Made by a program: the position numbers and the translations under genes | Shown: one piece after another, positions 28,498 to 37,595 of the stretch | How the letters are laid out: each line of letters begins with the position of its first letter | Numbering within the stretch: position 1 is the stretch's first letter | Notes under the pieces: model-generated | Seen by the model: the letters and a program-made list of their open reading frames with translations, nothing else | What the model was told of the DNA's origin: nothing | The model's database searches: none | DNA from: Balneolia bacterium | Lineage (GTDB): Bacteria; Bacteroidota; Rhodothermia; Balneolales; Cyclonatronaceae | DNA length: 49,248 nucleotides | Assembly (NCBI GenBank): GCA_003566635.1 | Contig: PXCK01000233.1 | Coordinates: forward strand, 1-49,248 | Reading direction: 5' to 3'

Positions 28498-29541
28498 CTA
28501 CCTACCCCAACTCTTCACCGCTTCAAAAAATGCTCCTGCATTTTCTACCGGTACGTAGGGTAAGATGCCGTGACCAAGATTTGCTATATATCGTTGTGGG
28601 CCAAACCGGTCAATCATGCGGTGAACAAGGCGGGTAATTTCATCGGGGTGATGGAGTAGTTTTGATGGGTCGAAATTTCCCTGAAGGGTGATTTTATTCA
28701 TCGTAGCTTGTCGTGCGTATTCCGGGGTTACACACCAATCAACTCCCAAAGCCGAGGCATTGGTTCGTTGGGTGAGTCCCTCAAGAGCGTACCAGCTTCC
28801 TTTAGCAAATAAAATGACAGGAACTTCTTCTATTGCATCAGAAATTTGCTTTAACCACGGGTATGCAATTTCGTTGAAATCTTCCGGCGATAACAATCCT
28901 GACCATGAATCAAAAACCTGAACGACTTGCGCCCCGGCTTTAATTTGTGCTTTTAAATAATGAATGGTTGTGTCGGAAATAACTTTCAACGCATGGCGCG
29001 CGGCTTCCGGATGTTGCCAGTAAAAGGCTTTTGCGCGAGCGAAGTCTTTTGAACCCCGACCTTCAATCAGGTAGCAAAACAAAGTCCATGGTGCACCGGC
29101 AAAACCAATTAAGGTTGCTTGTCCGTTTAGTTCTTTTCGGGTTAACGTCAGGGCTTCCATCACGTAATGCAGGCGATCTTCTACGTCGGGCATGGTTAGA
29201 GCAAGGGCTGCCTCCGGTGTGTTTACGGGATTGGGAAGGCGCGGGCCTTCACCGGGATTCAGGGTTACTTCTATGCCAAGAGCTTGCAGAACCACGAGAA
29301 TATCCGAAAAGATAATGGCGGCGTCGGGAGCAAAACGACGAATAGGTTGCATGGTAATTTCGCATGCTAGTTCGGGTGTTTCAACCCGCTCAAAAAATGA
29401 GTATTTCTTACGAAGTTCCATGTATTCGGGTAAATAGCGTCCGGCTTGTCGCATCATCCATACCGGCGGACGCTCAACAGGTTCGCCTTTAAGTGCCTTT
29501 AATAATAAATCGTTTTTTAATTCCGGAAATTGCACTGCCAT
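28498..29541 (-). CDS. hemE: Uroporphyrinogen decarboxylase
   Basis: The 347-residue enzyme decarboxylates the four acetate side chains of uroporphyrinogen III. The N-terminal signature PPVWMMRQAGRYLPEY, the motif GFAGAPWTLFCYLIEG and NLGHGILPYVPVEN near the end are all present. It lies 12 bases after hemD in the heme operon hemH-A-C-D-E. Length is normal. Confidence 0.97.
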   Translation of the reverse strand: MAVQFPELKNDLLLKALKGEPVERPPVWMMRQAGRYLPEYMELRKKYSFFERVETPELACEITMQPIRRFAPDAAIIFSDILVVLQALGIEVTLNPGEGPRLPNPVNTPEAALALTMPDVEDRLHYVMEALTLTRKELNGQATLIGFAGAPWTLFCYLIEGRGSKDFARAKAFYWQHPEAARHALKVISDTTIHYLKAQIKAGAQVVQVFDSWSGLLSPEDFNEIAYPWLKQISDAIEEVPVILFAKGSWYALEGLTQRTNASALGVDWCVTPEYARQATMNKITLQGNFDPSKLLHHPDEITRLVHRMIDRFGPQRYIANLGHGILPYVPVENAGAFFEAVKSWGR

Positions 29542-29553
29542 AATTTTTCGATT

Positions 29554-30267
29554 TTAAAGTTTAAAATAGTCTTTAAGTTGTTGATTTAAGCCAAGTATTG
29601 TTGGTTCGCAGGCGGCGTACACTTTTGTAAAACCGGCTTTTTGTACTTCCGCTTCAGTTGTTGGTCCAATAGCAAATATGGGTATACTCATGTTTTTGTC
29701 TTTCGATTGCTCAGAATAAGATTGTACTGCACTAGGGCTGTAAAATGCAATTGCTGAAACAGACAAGGAATCCAAATCTTTCACATCCGCATTCTGAGTA
29801 AAGTATGAGATGATGGGTACATAATTGAACCCTGATTTTTCAAGTTCATCACCCGTTTCTTTACGACTTCTGTTACCACAAAAATGCCAAATTACCGCGT
29901 TTTCCCTTTTGAGGACTTCGGCGATAAATTTCGCTGTTTCACTACCGGTTGTGACATGACAATTGATATAGGATATGCTATTGTCTTTCAAAGGTGCTGC
30001 CGTTTTTTGCCCCAGAGCGTAAATCGGTTTTGAAAAGCAATCATCACCCCATGCATCAAAAATCCTGACTAATGCTTTTGAACCATTTTTGCTGGTTACT
30101 ACAATTGCATCAGGTTTAGGCTTGCTGTCGACTTCCCTCAGGATAACATCTGCGGGTTGTGGTACAATTTTAATGAGTGGTTTTACGATGACATCAAACC
30201 CTGATGAACGGACTATATCAAGTTCATCATCCGGCATTTCCCGGGTGAAAAGCACTACCGGTTTCAT
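29554..30267 (-). CDS. hemD: Uroporphyrinogen-III synthase
   Basis: The 237-residue protein closes the linear tetrapyrrole with inversion of ring D. The family is weakly conserved; VVTSKNGSKALVRIF, the central YALGQKTA and SVSAIAFYSPSAVQSY fit, and the two-domain size is right. Position between hemC and hemE, overlapping hemC by four bases, strongly supports the call. Confidence 0.92.
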   Translation of the reverse strand: MKPVVLFTREMPDDELDIVRSSGFDVIVKPLIKIVPQPADVILREVDSKPKPDAIVVTSKNGSKALVRIFDAWGDDCFSKPIYALGQKTAAPLKDNSISYINCHVTTGSETAKFIAEVLKRENAVIWHFCGNRSRKETGDELEKSGFNYVPIISYFTQNADVKDLDSLSVSAIAFYSPSAVQSYSEQSKDKNMSIPIFAIGPTTEAEVQKAGFTKVYAACEPTILGLNQQLKDYFKL

Positions 30268-31193
30268 GTATCATCTCGCCTGATTTCAGCCAAAATATCC
30301 ATTACGCCTTTACGATCCATCATTTTTTCGGCTGTAAGGTCTCCCAAACTTGATGCATGTTCTATTGAAGCCGAAGACTCAATTTCTTCTTTCGTGCTTC
30401 CATCAAGGGAAGTTAATACGGCTTTGAAGTTTACCGACAGGCCATTTACTTCGGCAAATGCACCGAGAGGAGCGGAACATCCACCTTCAAGTACTTGTAA
30501 AAATCGACGTTCAATTCGGGTGCAAATAGCTGTTTCTGAATGATGGATATTCATAAGCGCGCGTTCAATATCCGGACGATGCTCTTTAGCCATAACTGCA
30601 ATGGCGCCTTGTGCCGGGGCGGGAATCATCCAGTCTAAATAATGACCAATCCTATCCTCCAATCCGGCTCTCTTTAGTCCGGCAGCTGCAAAAATGGCAC
30701 CATCCCAATTGCTTTCTTCAAGCTTTCGCAAGCGGGTATGGATATTTCCTCTGATGTCAGTTAACTGATGATTCGGATATCGATTAAGCCATTGACCACC
30801 TCTTCGATGGCTGGATGTTGCAATCAATCCGGGAACCGATTCATTATTCAAAAAGTCATCATTATCACGCAGAACGATTACATCTCTTGGGTCTTCCCGC
30901 TCGAGAATGGCTACTACAGCCAGACCATCCGGTGTTGCAGTAGGAATATCTTTAAACGAATGAACAGCAATATCTACTTCGCTATTTAGAAGAGCGTCAT
31001 CCAGAGCTTTTGTAAAAACGCCTTTTCCTCCAAGTAGTGGTAAGGGTGTATCGAGAACTCTGTCCCCTTCTGTTTTTATGAATACGAGTTGCGTATTATA
31101 ACCCTCCTTTTGGAGAAGATTGCTTACGTGTTCGGCTTGCCAGGTAGCGAGTATACTGTCACGGGTGCCGATTCGAATAAGACCGGCACTCAT
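30264..31193 (-). CDS. hemC: Hydroxymethylbilane synthase (porphobilinogen deaminase)
   Basis: The 309-residue enzyme polymerises four porphobilinogens. It starts IRIGTRDSILATWQA and carries HSFKDIPTATPDGL, including the catalytic Asp82. Cys239 in LEGGCSAPLGAF holds the dipyrromethane cofactor. It overlaps hemA by four bases at its start and hemD at its end, so the operon is tightly coupled. Confidence 0.97.
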   Translation of the reverse strand: MSAGLIRIGTRDSILATWQAEHVSNLLQKEGYNTQLVFIKTEGDRVLDTPLPLLGGKGVFTKALDDALLNSEVDIAVHSFKDIPTATPDGLAVVAILEREDPRDVIVLRDNDDFLNNESVPGLIATSSHRRGGQWLNRYPNHQLTDIRGNIHTRLRKLEESNWDGAIFAAAGLKRAGLEDRIGHYLDWMIPAPAQGAIAVMAKEHRPDIERALMNIHHSETAICTRIERRFLQVLEGGCSAPLGAFAEVNGLSVNFKAVLTSLDGSTKEEIESSASIEHASSLGDLTAEKMMDRKGVMDILAEIRRDDT

Positions 31194-32455
31194 TTTAGGG
31201 TATCTTCAGGTCCGATTTTGTACATCTCTTGAAGAACCTTAGCTAATTCTTCCTGGTTGTTTTTATTTTCTTTGAGATGCTCAATCGAATGTGCAACAAT
31301 TTTGTTAACAATTCGGCGCGTTAAATATTCAACTTGCTCCAAACTATCGCTTGTCATTTTGTGACGAAAACGTTCAATCTCATATTTACGGATGTCGTCG
31401 AATTTTTCATTTAAAGCTTTGATGGTTGGCACAACTTTTAAGCTCGACAACCAATTGCAAAACTCGTCTATTTCTTCGTTTATGATGTTTTCAACAAGCG
31501 GGATGTTTGATTCACGTGCACGGAATGTTTCATCCATTGCATCACTCAACATGTCCATATTTATGAGAGAAACGAATGGTAACGAATCAACATCAGGGGC
31601 GATATTTCGTGGTACCGATAAGTCAATCAATACTTTTCTATCAGCTTCAGGGTCTGCCAACTCAAAGTGAGATGCATGAATTACAGGTTTTAGGGCACCC
31701 GTTGCGCAAATTACCAAGTCAGCTTTTGCCAGTTCAATATCCAACTTATCCATCGTTGATACCGAAACATTAAATCGGCTTCCCAAGTCTTCGGCTCTGT
31801 CTACACTTCTGTTAACAATGGTAACGTTTTCAGCACCCATCGAAAGCAAATTCTTGCAGGTTACTTTACCGATTTTGCCTGCACCAACAAGCAAGACTTT
31901 TTTACCGCGGAAGGATTTCATTTCCTTTTTTGCCATTTGGACGGCCGCGTAAGCTGTAGTAGCAGCGCCTGTACCGAGGGATGTCTCGTTGCGTGATCTT
32001 TTGTGCGTGCGCATTACACTTTGCATCATTCGGTGTATAACCGATTCCGACATAACGTTATCGATAGATGATTGGTAAGCCTCTTTAACCTGCTTTATAA
32101 TTTGCAGATCGCCTAAAATTTGGGCTTCAAGTCCAACCGATACCCGGAAAAAGTGTTTGAGAGCTGCTTCTCCGTGTTTGATGAAACCATATTCACGGAA
32201 AGCGTCCATCGTGCCGTTTGAATGCTTTGTTAGCAGTATGGATAACATTTGCGCATCGGAAGTAAGCGCTAAAACTTCGGTACGATTGCACGTTGATACT
32301 ACAAGCATACCGGGGATACCATTCATGGAGGCATCCTTGTATAAGTCAGAAAGCTGTTCATTGCTCATGGCAAAAAGCTCACGAACCGGAACAGGCGCTA
32401 ACCTGTGGTTTACTCCAATTACCGTAAATTTTTCAAGCAGTATGCTTTTATCCAT
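31190..32455 (-). CDS. hemA: Glutamyl-tRNA reductase
   Basis: The 421-residue enzyme makes glutamate-1-semialdehyde from Glu-tRNA, the committed step of C5 heme synthesis. The active-site Cys56 lies in VVSTCNRTEV, the NADPH-binding domain has LLVGAGKIGKVTCKNL, and the C-terminal dimerisation helices follow. Presence of HemA rather than ALA synthase shows the C5 route. hemL and hemB are not in the window. It lies 12 bases after hemH. Confidence 0.97.
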   Translation of the reverse strand: MDKSILLEKFTVIGVNHRLAPVPVRELFAMSNEQLSDLYKDASMNGIPGMLVVSTCNRTEVLALTSDAQMLSILLTKHSNGTMDAFREYGFIKHGEAALKHFFRVSVGLEAQILGDLQIIKQVKEAYQSSIDNVMSESVIHRMMQSVMRTHKRSRNETSLGTGAATTAYAAVQMAKKEMKSFRGKKVLLVGAGKIGKVTCKNLLSMGAENVTIVNRSVDRAEDLGSRFNVSVSTMDKLDIELAKADLVICATGALKPVIHASHFELADPEADRKVLIDLSVPRNIAPDVDSLPFVSLINMDMLSDAMDETFRARESNIPLVENIINEEIDEFCNWLSSLKVVPTIKALNEKFDDIRKYEIERFRHKMTSDSLEQVEYLTRRIVNKIVAHSIEHLKENKNNQEELAKVLQEMYKIGPEDTLK

Positions 32456-32467
32456 ATAAATATCTCG

Positions 32468-33604
32468 TTACGAAGCAGAAGCTATTTCGGCATCCTGTCC
32501 GTTAACTTGTTGAATTTTGTTATCAGTGTTTAAGTGAGAAAGCACTTTTAGTGTTTCATCCATTAATGCTTTGATGAATAACGGATGATCGTTGAGACCC
32601 TTTGTAACTTCTAATTGATCGATATGAAGTTTTTCTTCTTCAATTGCTTCCCTAAGTTCAATATCAAGTTCCATTGCAGTTTCGATATGATCTGTTACGA
32701 AAGCGACCGGAACCATAATAATATGCTTAATACCGTATCGAATCAATCTAAATACTAAATCTTCGGTATTGGGTTGTGTCCACTTTTGGGGACCGACACG
32801 TGATTGAAAACCTAACCAATAATGAACATCACGACCTCTTAAATTCATTATGGCTTCTACGGTATCATTAATTTGTTGTGTATACGGGTCGCCGGACCGA
32901 ACTTCAGCCAGCGGAGTTCCGTGAGCAGTAAATACTAGATGTACTTTATCGCGATCTTCGTGACTGAACTTATCAAGTGCTTCATTGATGCGATCGTTTA
33001 CAGAGTGAAGAAAATCTTCATTCAGGAAATAATCTTTAACGATGTATTCTTGCCATTCGGTTTTCTTACCGGCCTTGTTCTGTTCAATACGCACATTCTC
33101 CCAGTCCCGGAAGCTGCTGCCACTTGTTGTCCATGAAAAATGAGGATAAAGCGGTAACAGCACAATTTCGTCCATGCCATCTTCACGAATCTCGTCCATA
33201 ATTTGGTCGGCAAACGGAAGCCAGTAACGCATGCAAGTATACACTTTGAAATTGTACTCCGGATAGTCTTTTTTAAAGGCCTTTTCCAATGTTCTGCGCT
33301 GTAGTTCAGTAAGGCCATTAATAGGCGAGCAGCAAGTTGAAATCACTTTGTTTTGGCGATTAAAGCAGTATTTGCTTCCTGTGCAACCCTTTGTGCAATA
33401 GTTGATTTCTCTGTAATTCTCTACAATCTTCTTGGAGCGAATGGAAGATATAAACTTGGCTAATTTATCCTGAAAAAAACCGCCACCAAGCTTAATAATG
33501 TCTTCATCACGAAACAGGTTATATAGAAATGTTTTAAGATTGTCTTCTGCGGTTGGGCCGCCAAGGTTCATTAAAACTACACCAATATTTCTTTTTTGCT
33601 GCAT
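32468..33604 (-). CDS. hemH: Ferrochelatase with cysteine-rich insertion
   Basis: The 378-residue enzyme inserts iron into protoporphyrin IX. Core motifs are GVVLMNLGGPTAEDN, VYTCMRYWLPFADQI, the catalytic histidine in FTAHGTPLAEVRSGDPY, and FVTDHIETAMELDIELRE. Where most relatives read about IGGGSPL, this protein has an insertion with Cys70, Cys74, Cys80, Cys91 and Cys92 before SPINGLTELQ. These could bind an Fe-S cluster. It is the first gene of the operon and lies next to hemA, suggesting control of entry and exit of the pathway together. Confidence 0.95.
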   Translation of the reverse strand: MQQKRNIGVVLMNLGGPTAEDNLKTFLYNLFRDEDIIKLGGGFFQDKLAKFISSIRSKKIVENYREINYCTKGCTGSKYCFNRQNKVISTCCSPINGLTELQRRTLEKAFKKDYPEYNFKVYTCMRYWLPFADQIMDEIREDGMDEIVLLPLYPHFSWTTSGSSFRDWENVRIEQNKAGKKTEWQEYIVKDYFLNEDFLHSVNDRINEALDKFSHEDRDKVHLVFTAHGTPLAEVRSGDPYTQQINDTVEAIMNLRGRDVHYWLGFQSRVGPQKWTQPNTEDLVFRLIRYGIKHIIMVPVAFVTDHIETAMELDIELREAIEEEKLHIDQLEVTKGLNDHPLFIKALMDETLKVLSHLNTDNKIQQVNGQDAEIASAS

Positions 33605-33793
33605 TATGATTTAAGATTGCTTGATTACAGAGTTATTAATTTATGGGTGAAATTTCGCAATTTTATGTGAAGACTACGTGAAGAATTCGGGTTTCAAGGG
33701 TTATTTAGACTAATTCTAATACCTATTCTTAATATTGGAATTAGATTTTGAATGATACAATGATTAGCTTAAAAATCCAAAAAAGATATCACT

Positions 33794-34792
33794 CTACTTG
33801 TATCGCTTTACGTACCATTTTACTGTAAACTCCAGGTCTTTGCGAAAATCCTGAGTATTTTTCCAGCCCAGCTCATTTTCTATTTTAGTGGCATCAATGG
33901 CATAACGCAGATCATGACCGGGGCGGTCAGTAACAAATGAGATTAGGTTTTTGTAATCGCCATCAGGTCCGTTAGATGTCTGTTGATTAAGAATATCGCA
34001 AATCTCACGTACCAAATCGATGTTTTTCCACTCGTTTCGGCCACCAACATTATAGGTCTCTCCTGCTTGGCCTCTGTGAAAGACTTCATCTATGGCTTTG
34101 CAATGATCAGTAACAAACAGCCAATCGCGCACATTCTCACCTTTACCATAAACAGGTATAGGTTTGTGCTTAAGAGCAGTACGAATCACTGTAGGGATTA
34201 GTTTTTCATCATGCTGATGGGGACCATAATTATTGCTGCAATTGGTGGTTACCACATTCATTTTAAAAGTATGAAAATAAGACCGTACGATAAAATCACT
34301 TCCGGCTTTGGTAGCAGAATAAGGTGAATTAGGAGCGTATGGGGTCGTTTCAGAAAACAATCCTTCATCACCTAAACTACCGTAGACTTCATCTGTAGAT
34401 ACGTGGTGAAAACGAAAATCACCAAAGGAAATACCTTCGTCAATACAAAAATTTCTACACTCTTCTATCAGATTAAATGTGCCCACAACATTCGATAACA
34501 CAAATGGCTCGGGGCCTTTAATGGAATTATCAACATGCGACTCAGCCGCAAGGTGTATTACACCATTGGGTTTAAAATTGCGAACAACCTTTCGGACATC
34601 CTCACGATTGACAAGATCTGTTTTAACAAAAGAGTATCGATTGCTACTGCTAATTTCTTCCAAAAAGGAAAGATCACTTGCATAGGATAGCTTGTCTAGG
34701 TTTAGAAATACATATTCGGGATATTTATCATGCAAATGAAGTAAAAGATTAGATCCTATAAAACCGGCTCCACCCGTAATTAGTAAACGCAT
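33794..34792 (-). CDS. rfbB: dTDP-glucose 4,6-dehydratase
   Basis: The 332-residue short-chain dehydrogenase carries the NAD-binding GGAGFIGSNL at the N-terminus, HLAAESHVD, STDEVYGSLG and the catalytic pair YSATK (Tyr and Lys), with NNYGPHQHDEKLIP further on. It makes dTDP-4-keto-6-deoxyglucose for rhamnose or related surface sugars. The usual partners rfbA, rfbC and rfbD are not adjacent, so it works with genes elsewhere. The 189 bases after it hold no recognised gene, only a weak inverted repeat CTAATTC/GAATTAG. Confidence 0.93.
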   Translation of the reverse strand: MRLLITGGAGFIGSNLLLHLHDKYPEYVFLNLDKLSYASDLSFLEEISSSNRYSFVKTDLVNREDVRKVVRNFKPNGVIHLAAESHVDNSIKGPEPFVLSNVVGTFNLIEECRNFCIDEGISFGDFRFHHVSTDEVYGSLGDEGLFSETTPYAPNSPYSATKAGSDFIVRSYFHTFKMNVVTTNCSNNYGPHQHDEKLIPTVIRTALKHKPIPVYGKGENVRDWLFVTDHCKAIDEVFHRGQAGETYNVGGRNEWKNIDLVREICDILNQQTSNGPDGDYKNLISFVTDRPGHDLRYAIDATKIENELGWKNTQDFRKDLEFTVKWYVKRYK

Positions 34793-34952
34793 ATTATATT
34801 TCGAAATTTCTGATGTTTGAAAAAGTTCTGATATGATATTCAGCTTTTTACTTGCTGATTGCGTTTAAGGTAACTCTTTTTAGTTAAATTGGAATGATGA
34901 ATTTACTGTATATTCTATATTACATTTCTAAGAAAAAGAGCATGAGTGAACA

Positions 34953-35906
34953 TTGGTGAGCATAAATTATAAAAGTTACGGAGAGCTGATACGTCAAGGC
35001 AACCTTGTGGCCTTCCCTACCGAAACAGTCTATGGATTGGGAGCATCTGCCTGGAATCCGGCAGCCATTAATGAGATTTTCAGAGTGAAAGGACGCCCAT
35101 CTGATAACCCCCTCATCGTACATATTAGTAAGGTTGATATGATTTATGAGTTCACAAATTATATACCACCAAGAGCTAAACTTCTTATGCAAAAATTTTG
35201 GCCAGGGCCACTCACCATCATTTTTAAAAAGAAAAATACGGTATTAGACAGTGTAACTGCAGGACTAGATACCGTTGCTTTACGCATGCCGGATCACCCC
35301 GTTGCACTTGAACTTATTAACCACACCGGCCCTCTTGTGGCACCGAGTGCTAACATTTCGGGCAAGCCAAGTCCTACTAAGTCCGAACATGTAGTTAAAG
35401 ACTATAACGGAAAAATACCCGTAATTGATGGTGGCGATTGTAAAATAGGACTCGAATCAACCGTTATTAATGCAACAACAACTCCTGCCGTAATTTTAAG
35501 ACCCGGATTTATATCTGCTGGTGAGATAGAGCAAAAATGTGGCTTTTTACCTGTTGTGAAAAAAACATCTGATAAAGACAATTTTACACCACAGAGCCCG
35601 GGAACCAAGTATTCTCATTACGCACCGGATGCGCCTGTATATTGGTTAGATCAAACAAAGAAACCTACTTCAAACAGCCTCATACTTTTGCACTCTGCAA
35701 TTCAATTAAAAGATGGCGGTATGACAATTCTAAAATTTGATGGTGATTACAGCCGTTTTGCACGCGAACTTTATGATTGGTTCAGAAAGGCTGATATCGA
35801 AAAGAAAGACGCTGTTTACATAGAACCATTCACTAAAACCCAGCTAATGAACAATTCTATTTTAGAGGCTGTCAAAAATAGGATTGAGAAAGCTATTTCG
35901 AATTGA
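34953..35906 (+). CDS. Threonylcarbamoyl-AMP synthase (Sua5/YrdC)
   Basis: The 317-residue protein forms threonylcarbamoyl-AMP for the t6A37 modification of tRNAs. The YrdC domain carries GNLVAFPTETVYGLGASA, KGRPSDNPLIVHI, LDTVALRMPDHPVAL and PSANISGKPSPT; the Sua5 C-terminal domain follows (SPGTKYSHYAPDAPVYWL). The frame can start at TTG 34953 or GTG 34956, because TGA lies just upstream and no ATG is available. It diverges from rfbB. Confidence 0.95.
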   Translation: MVSINYKSYGELIRQGNLVAFPTETVYGLGASAWNPAAINEIFRVKGRPSDNPLIVHISKVDMIYEFTNYIPPRAKLLMQKFWPGPLTIIFKKKNTVLDSVTAGLDTVALRMPDHPVALELINHTGPLVAPSANISGKPSPTKSEHVVKDYNGKIPVIDGGDCKIGLESTVINATTTPAVILRPGFISAGEIEQKCGFLPVVKKTSDKDNFTPQSPGTKYSHYAPDAPVYWLDQTKKPTSNSLILLHSAIQLKDGGMTILKFDGDYSRFARELYDWFRKADIEKKDAVYIEPFTKTQLMNNSILEAVKNRIEKAISN

Positions 35907-36039
35907 CCCGTATTATTCACGAAAGCTTAAGAATTTTTAACTGAGTAGTCTGGATTATTAGTTTTTTTAGATCATTCATACAACATTTTAGTTAAATTAC
36001 GTTTTGATTGTAGTTATAATTAATCATAAACCTTAATCT

Positions 36040-36573
36040 ATGAAATCACTTTTACTACTATTCTTTTTAGCATTCTATTTTGTTCCTGAAGCCCACTCCC
36101 AATCATTACCTGAACCACGTCAATCTCCCATAGGACTAACACGCGCCATGATTGATGACACTTACATTAAAGTGATGTATGGCAGACCCTCCGTCCGCGA
36201 TCGTGAAATTTTCGGAACCTTAGTCCCTTTTGGTGAAGTTTGGAGAACCGGAGCTAATGAAGCTACAGAAATTACATTCACTCATGATTTATTAATACAT
36301 GGAGAGGAAATACCGGCAGGTACCTACAGTATTTTTACCATTCCTAATCCTAATGAATGGACAATCATATTTAACTCAGGATTAGGGCAGTGGGGAAATT
36401 ACTCCTACGACAGATCTCTTGATATTCATCGTTTTACAGTTGAAACAACTCCAACTTCTGAACATGTTGAGATGTTTACCATTGCATTAGAAGAAGGAAC
36501 TAACAATTATGTTACCTTACAAATGATGTGGGATAATGTAAAGTTAGGTTTTGATTTAGAGAAGGTTAACTAA
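36040..36573 (+). CDS. DUF2911 family exported protein
   Basis: The 177-residue protein has a signal peptide (LLLLFFLAFYFVPEAHSQ) and one DUF2911 domain, with YGRPSVRDREIFGTLVPFGEVWRTGANEATEITF, LPAGTYS-type (here IPAGTYSIFTIPN) and QWGNYSYDRSLDI. The family is common in Bacteroidota; its function is unknown. It is monocistronic and converges on the next gene with 6 bases between the stops. Confidence 0.9.
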   Translation: MKSLLLLFFLAFYFVPEAHSQSLPEPRQSPIGLTRAMIDDTYIKVMYGRPSVRDREIFGTLVPFGEVWRTGANEATEITFTHDLLIHGEEIPAGTYSIFTIPNPNEWTIIFNSGLGQWGNYSYDRSLDIHRFTVETTPTSEHVEMFTIALEEGTNNYVTLQMMWDNVKLGFDLEKVN

Positions 36574-36579
36574 CCTGCA

Positions 36580-37491
36580 TTATTCAGTCCACATTTCATA
36601 ATTTTTCTCCCCTGCTTCTACTGGAATATTCATCCGATTTTGTTCCGGTGGAAGCAGACATAATGTAAATGGCGTTAAGGCGCATGGCGGGTTATAACTT
36701 TTATTAAAATCAAGGATAACTGTATTCCCTTCTTCCGGTTTATCGGCATATAAAAATCTACCTAAACCGTATGTTTGATCACGATTTGTTGCATCCCCAA
36801 AAATGATAAAAAAGCTATCGGTTGCGTCAATTGTATCAAGTGAGAACATTTGTCCATTATGCTCGAACTCTAGCCTGCCCGGGGAATAACTGGGAACAAT
36901 CTGCCCTATTACATCAATCGTGTTGATAAAAACGGAATCTTCATTCGGAATAAAAGTAGCTTCCTTCCTCCAGTTTATATCTATTGGGAATCTATCAAGA
37001 CCGGTGAAGTTGGTGTAATAAGGACTTTCTAAATCAAAAATCCTCACCCCTATTAATTCATTTCTTTGAACAATTCTCCAGATTACACGGTCTTGTTCCA
37101 ATACTAAAGACTCTTCGCCATCGTAAATCATGCCACCTTCAAAAACTTCTTCATCTACCGTAAACATTACGCCTTCTGATGGTTCAAAATAAATTTGCGA
37201 ACCTTCTCTGACTAAAACACCTGCTAAATCGGGTACTGTTCCAGTAGGGAAACGAACATCGCTACCGGAAGTAGAGCCTACTATACTCTCTCCTTCTTCT
37301 ACCCATTCCAGTCCTGCAAGACGAAGCCATCCATCCGGGTTTTGTAACCGTTCGAGTCTGTCAGCATGCCATTCTTCTACATCTTGTATATGCCGCTCAG
37401 ATTTTGGTATCTCATCATCAGCCATATTACAAGAAAAAATAAACAGTAAAAATAAAAGAAGCCAAACAGTATTTTTTAATAAAAAACCCAT
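36580..37491 (-). CDS. DUF1684 family lipoprotein
   Basis: The 303-residue protein has a lipoprotein signal with FSC at Cys21 (LLFIFSC). The DUF1684 pattern is clear: DGWLRLAGLEWVEEGES, GRFLYAD and the C-terminal signature NKSYNPPCALTPFTLCLLPPEQNR. The family occurs widely in Bacteroidota, Actinobacteria and others and has no established function. It diverges from the M15 peptidase gene. Confidence 0.9.
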   Translation of the reverse strand: MGFLLKNTVWLLLFLLFIFSCNMADDEIPKSERHIQDVEEWHADRLERLQNPDGWLRLAGLEWVEEGESIVGSTSGSDVRFPTGTVPDLAGVLVREGSQIYFEPSEGVMFTVDEEVFEGGMIYDGEESLVLEQDRVIWRIVQRNELIGVRIFDLESPYYTNFTGLDRFPIDINWRKEATFIPNEDSVFINTIDVIGQIVPSYSPGRLEFEHNGQMFSLDTIDATDSFFIIFGDATNRDQTYGLGRFLYADKPEEGNTVILDFNKSYNPPCALTPFTLCLLPPEQNRMNIPVEAGEKNYEMWTE

Positions 37492-37595
37492 GATAAAATT
37501 AAGTTATTGAAGTGTGTCAAGTCTAAATTATTTAGTACTTTAGGTTTGATAGTAACCAAAATCGCAATGTTTATCAATCCTATAAGCAATTTATT

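Noticed and set aside
33718-33753. CTAATTC/GAATTAG inverted repeat downstream of rfbB
   Set aside because: A 7-bp AT-rich stem with a 21-base loop and no T-run is not convincing as a terminator.
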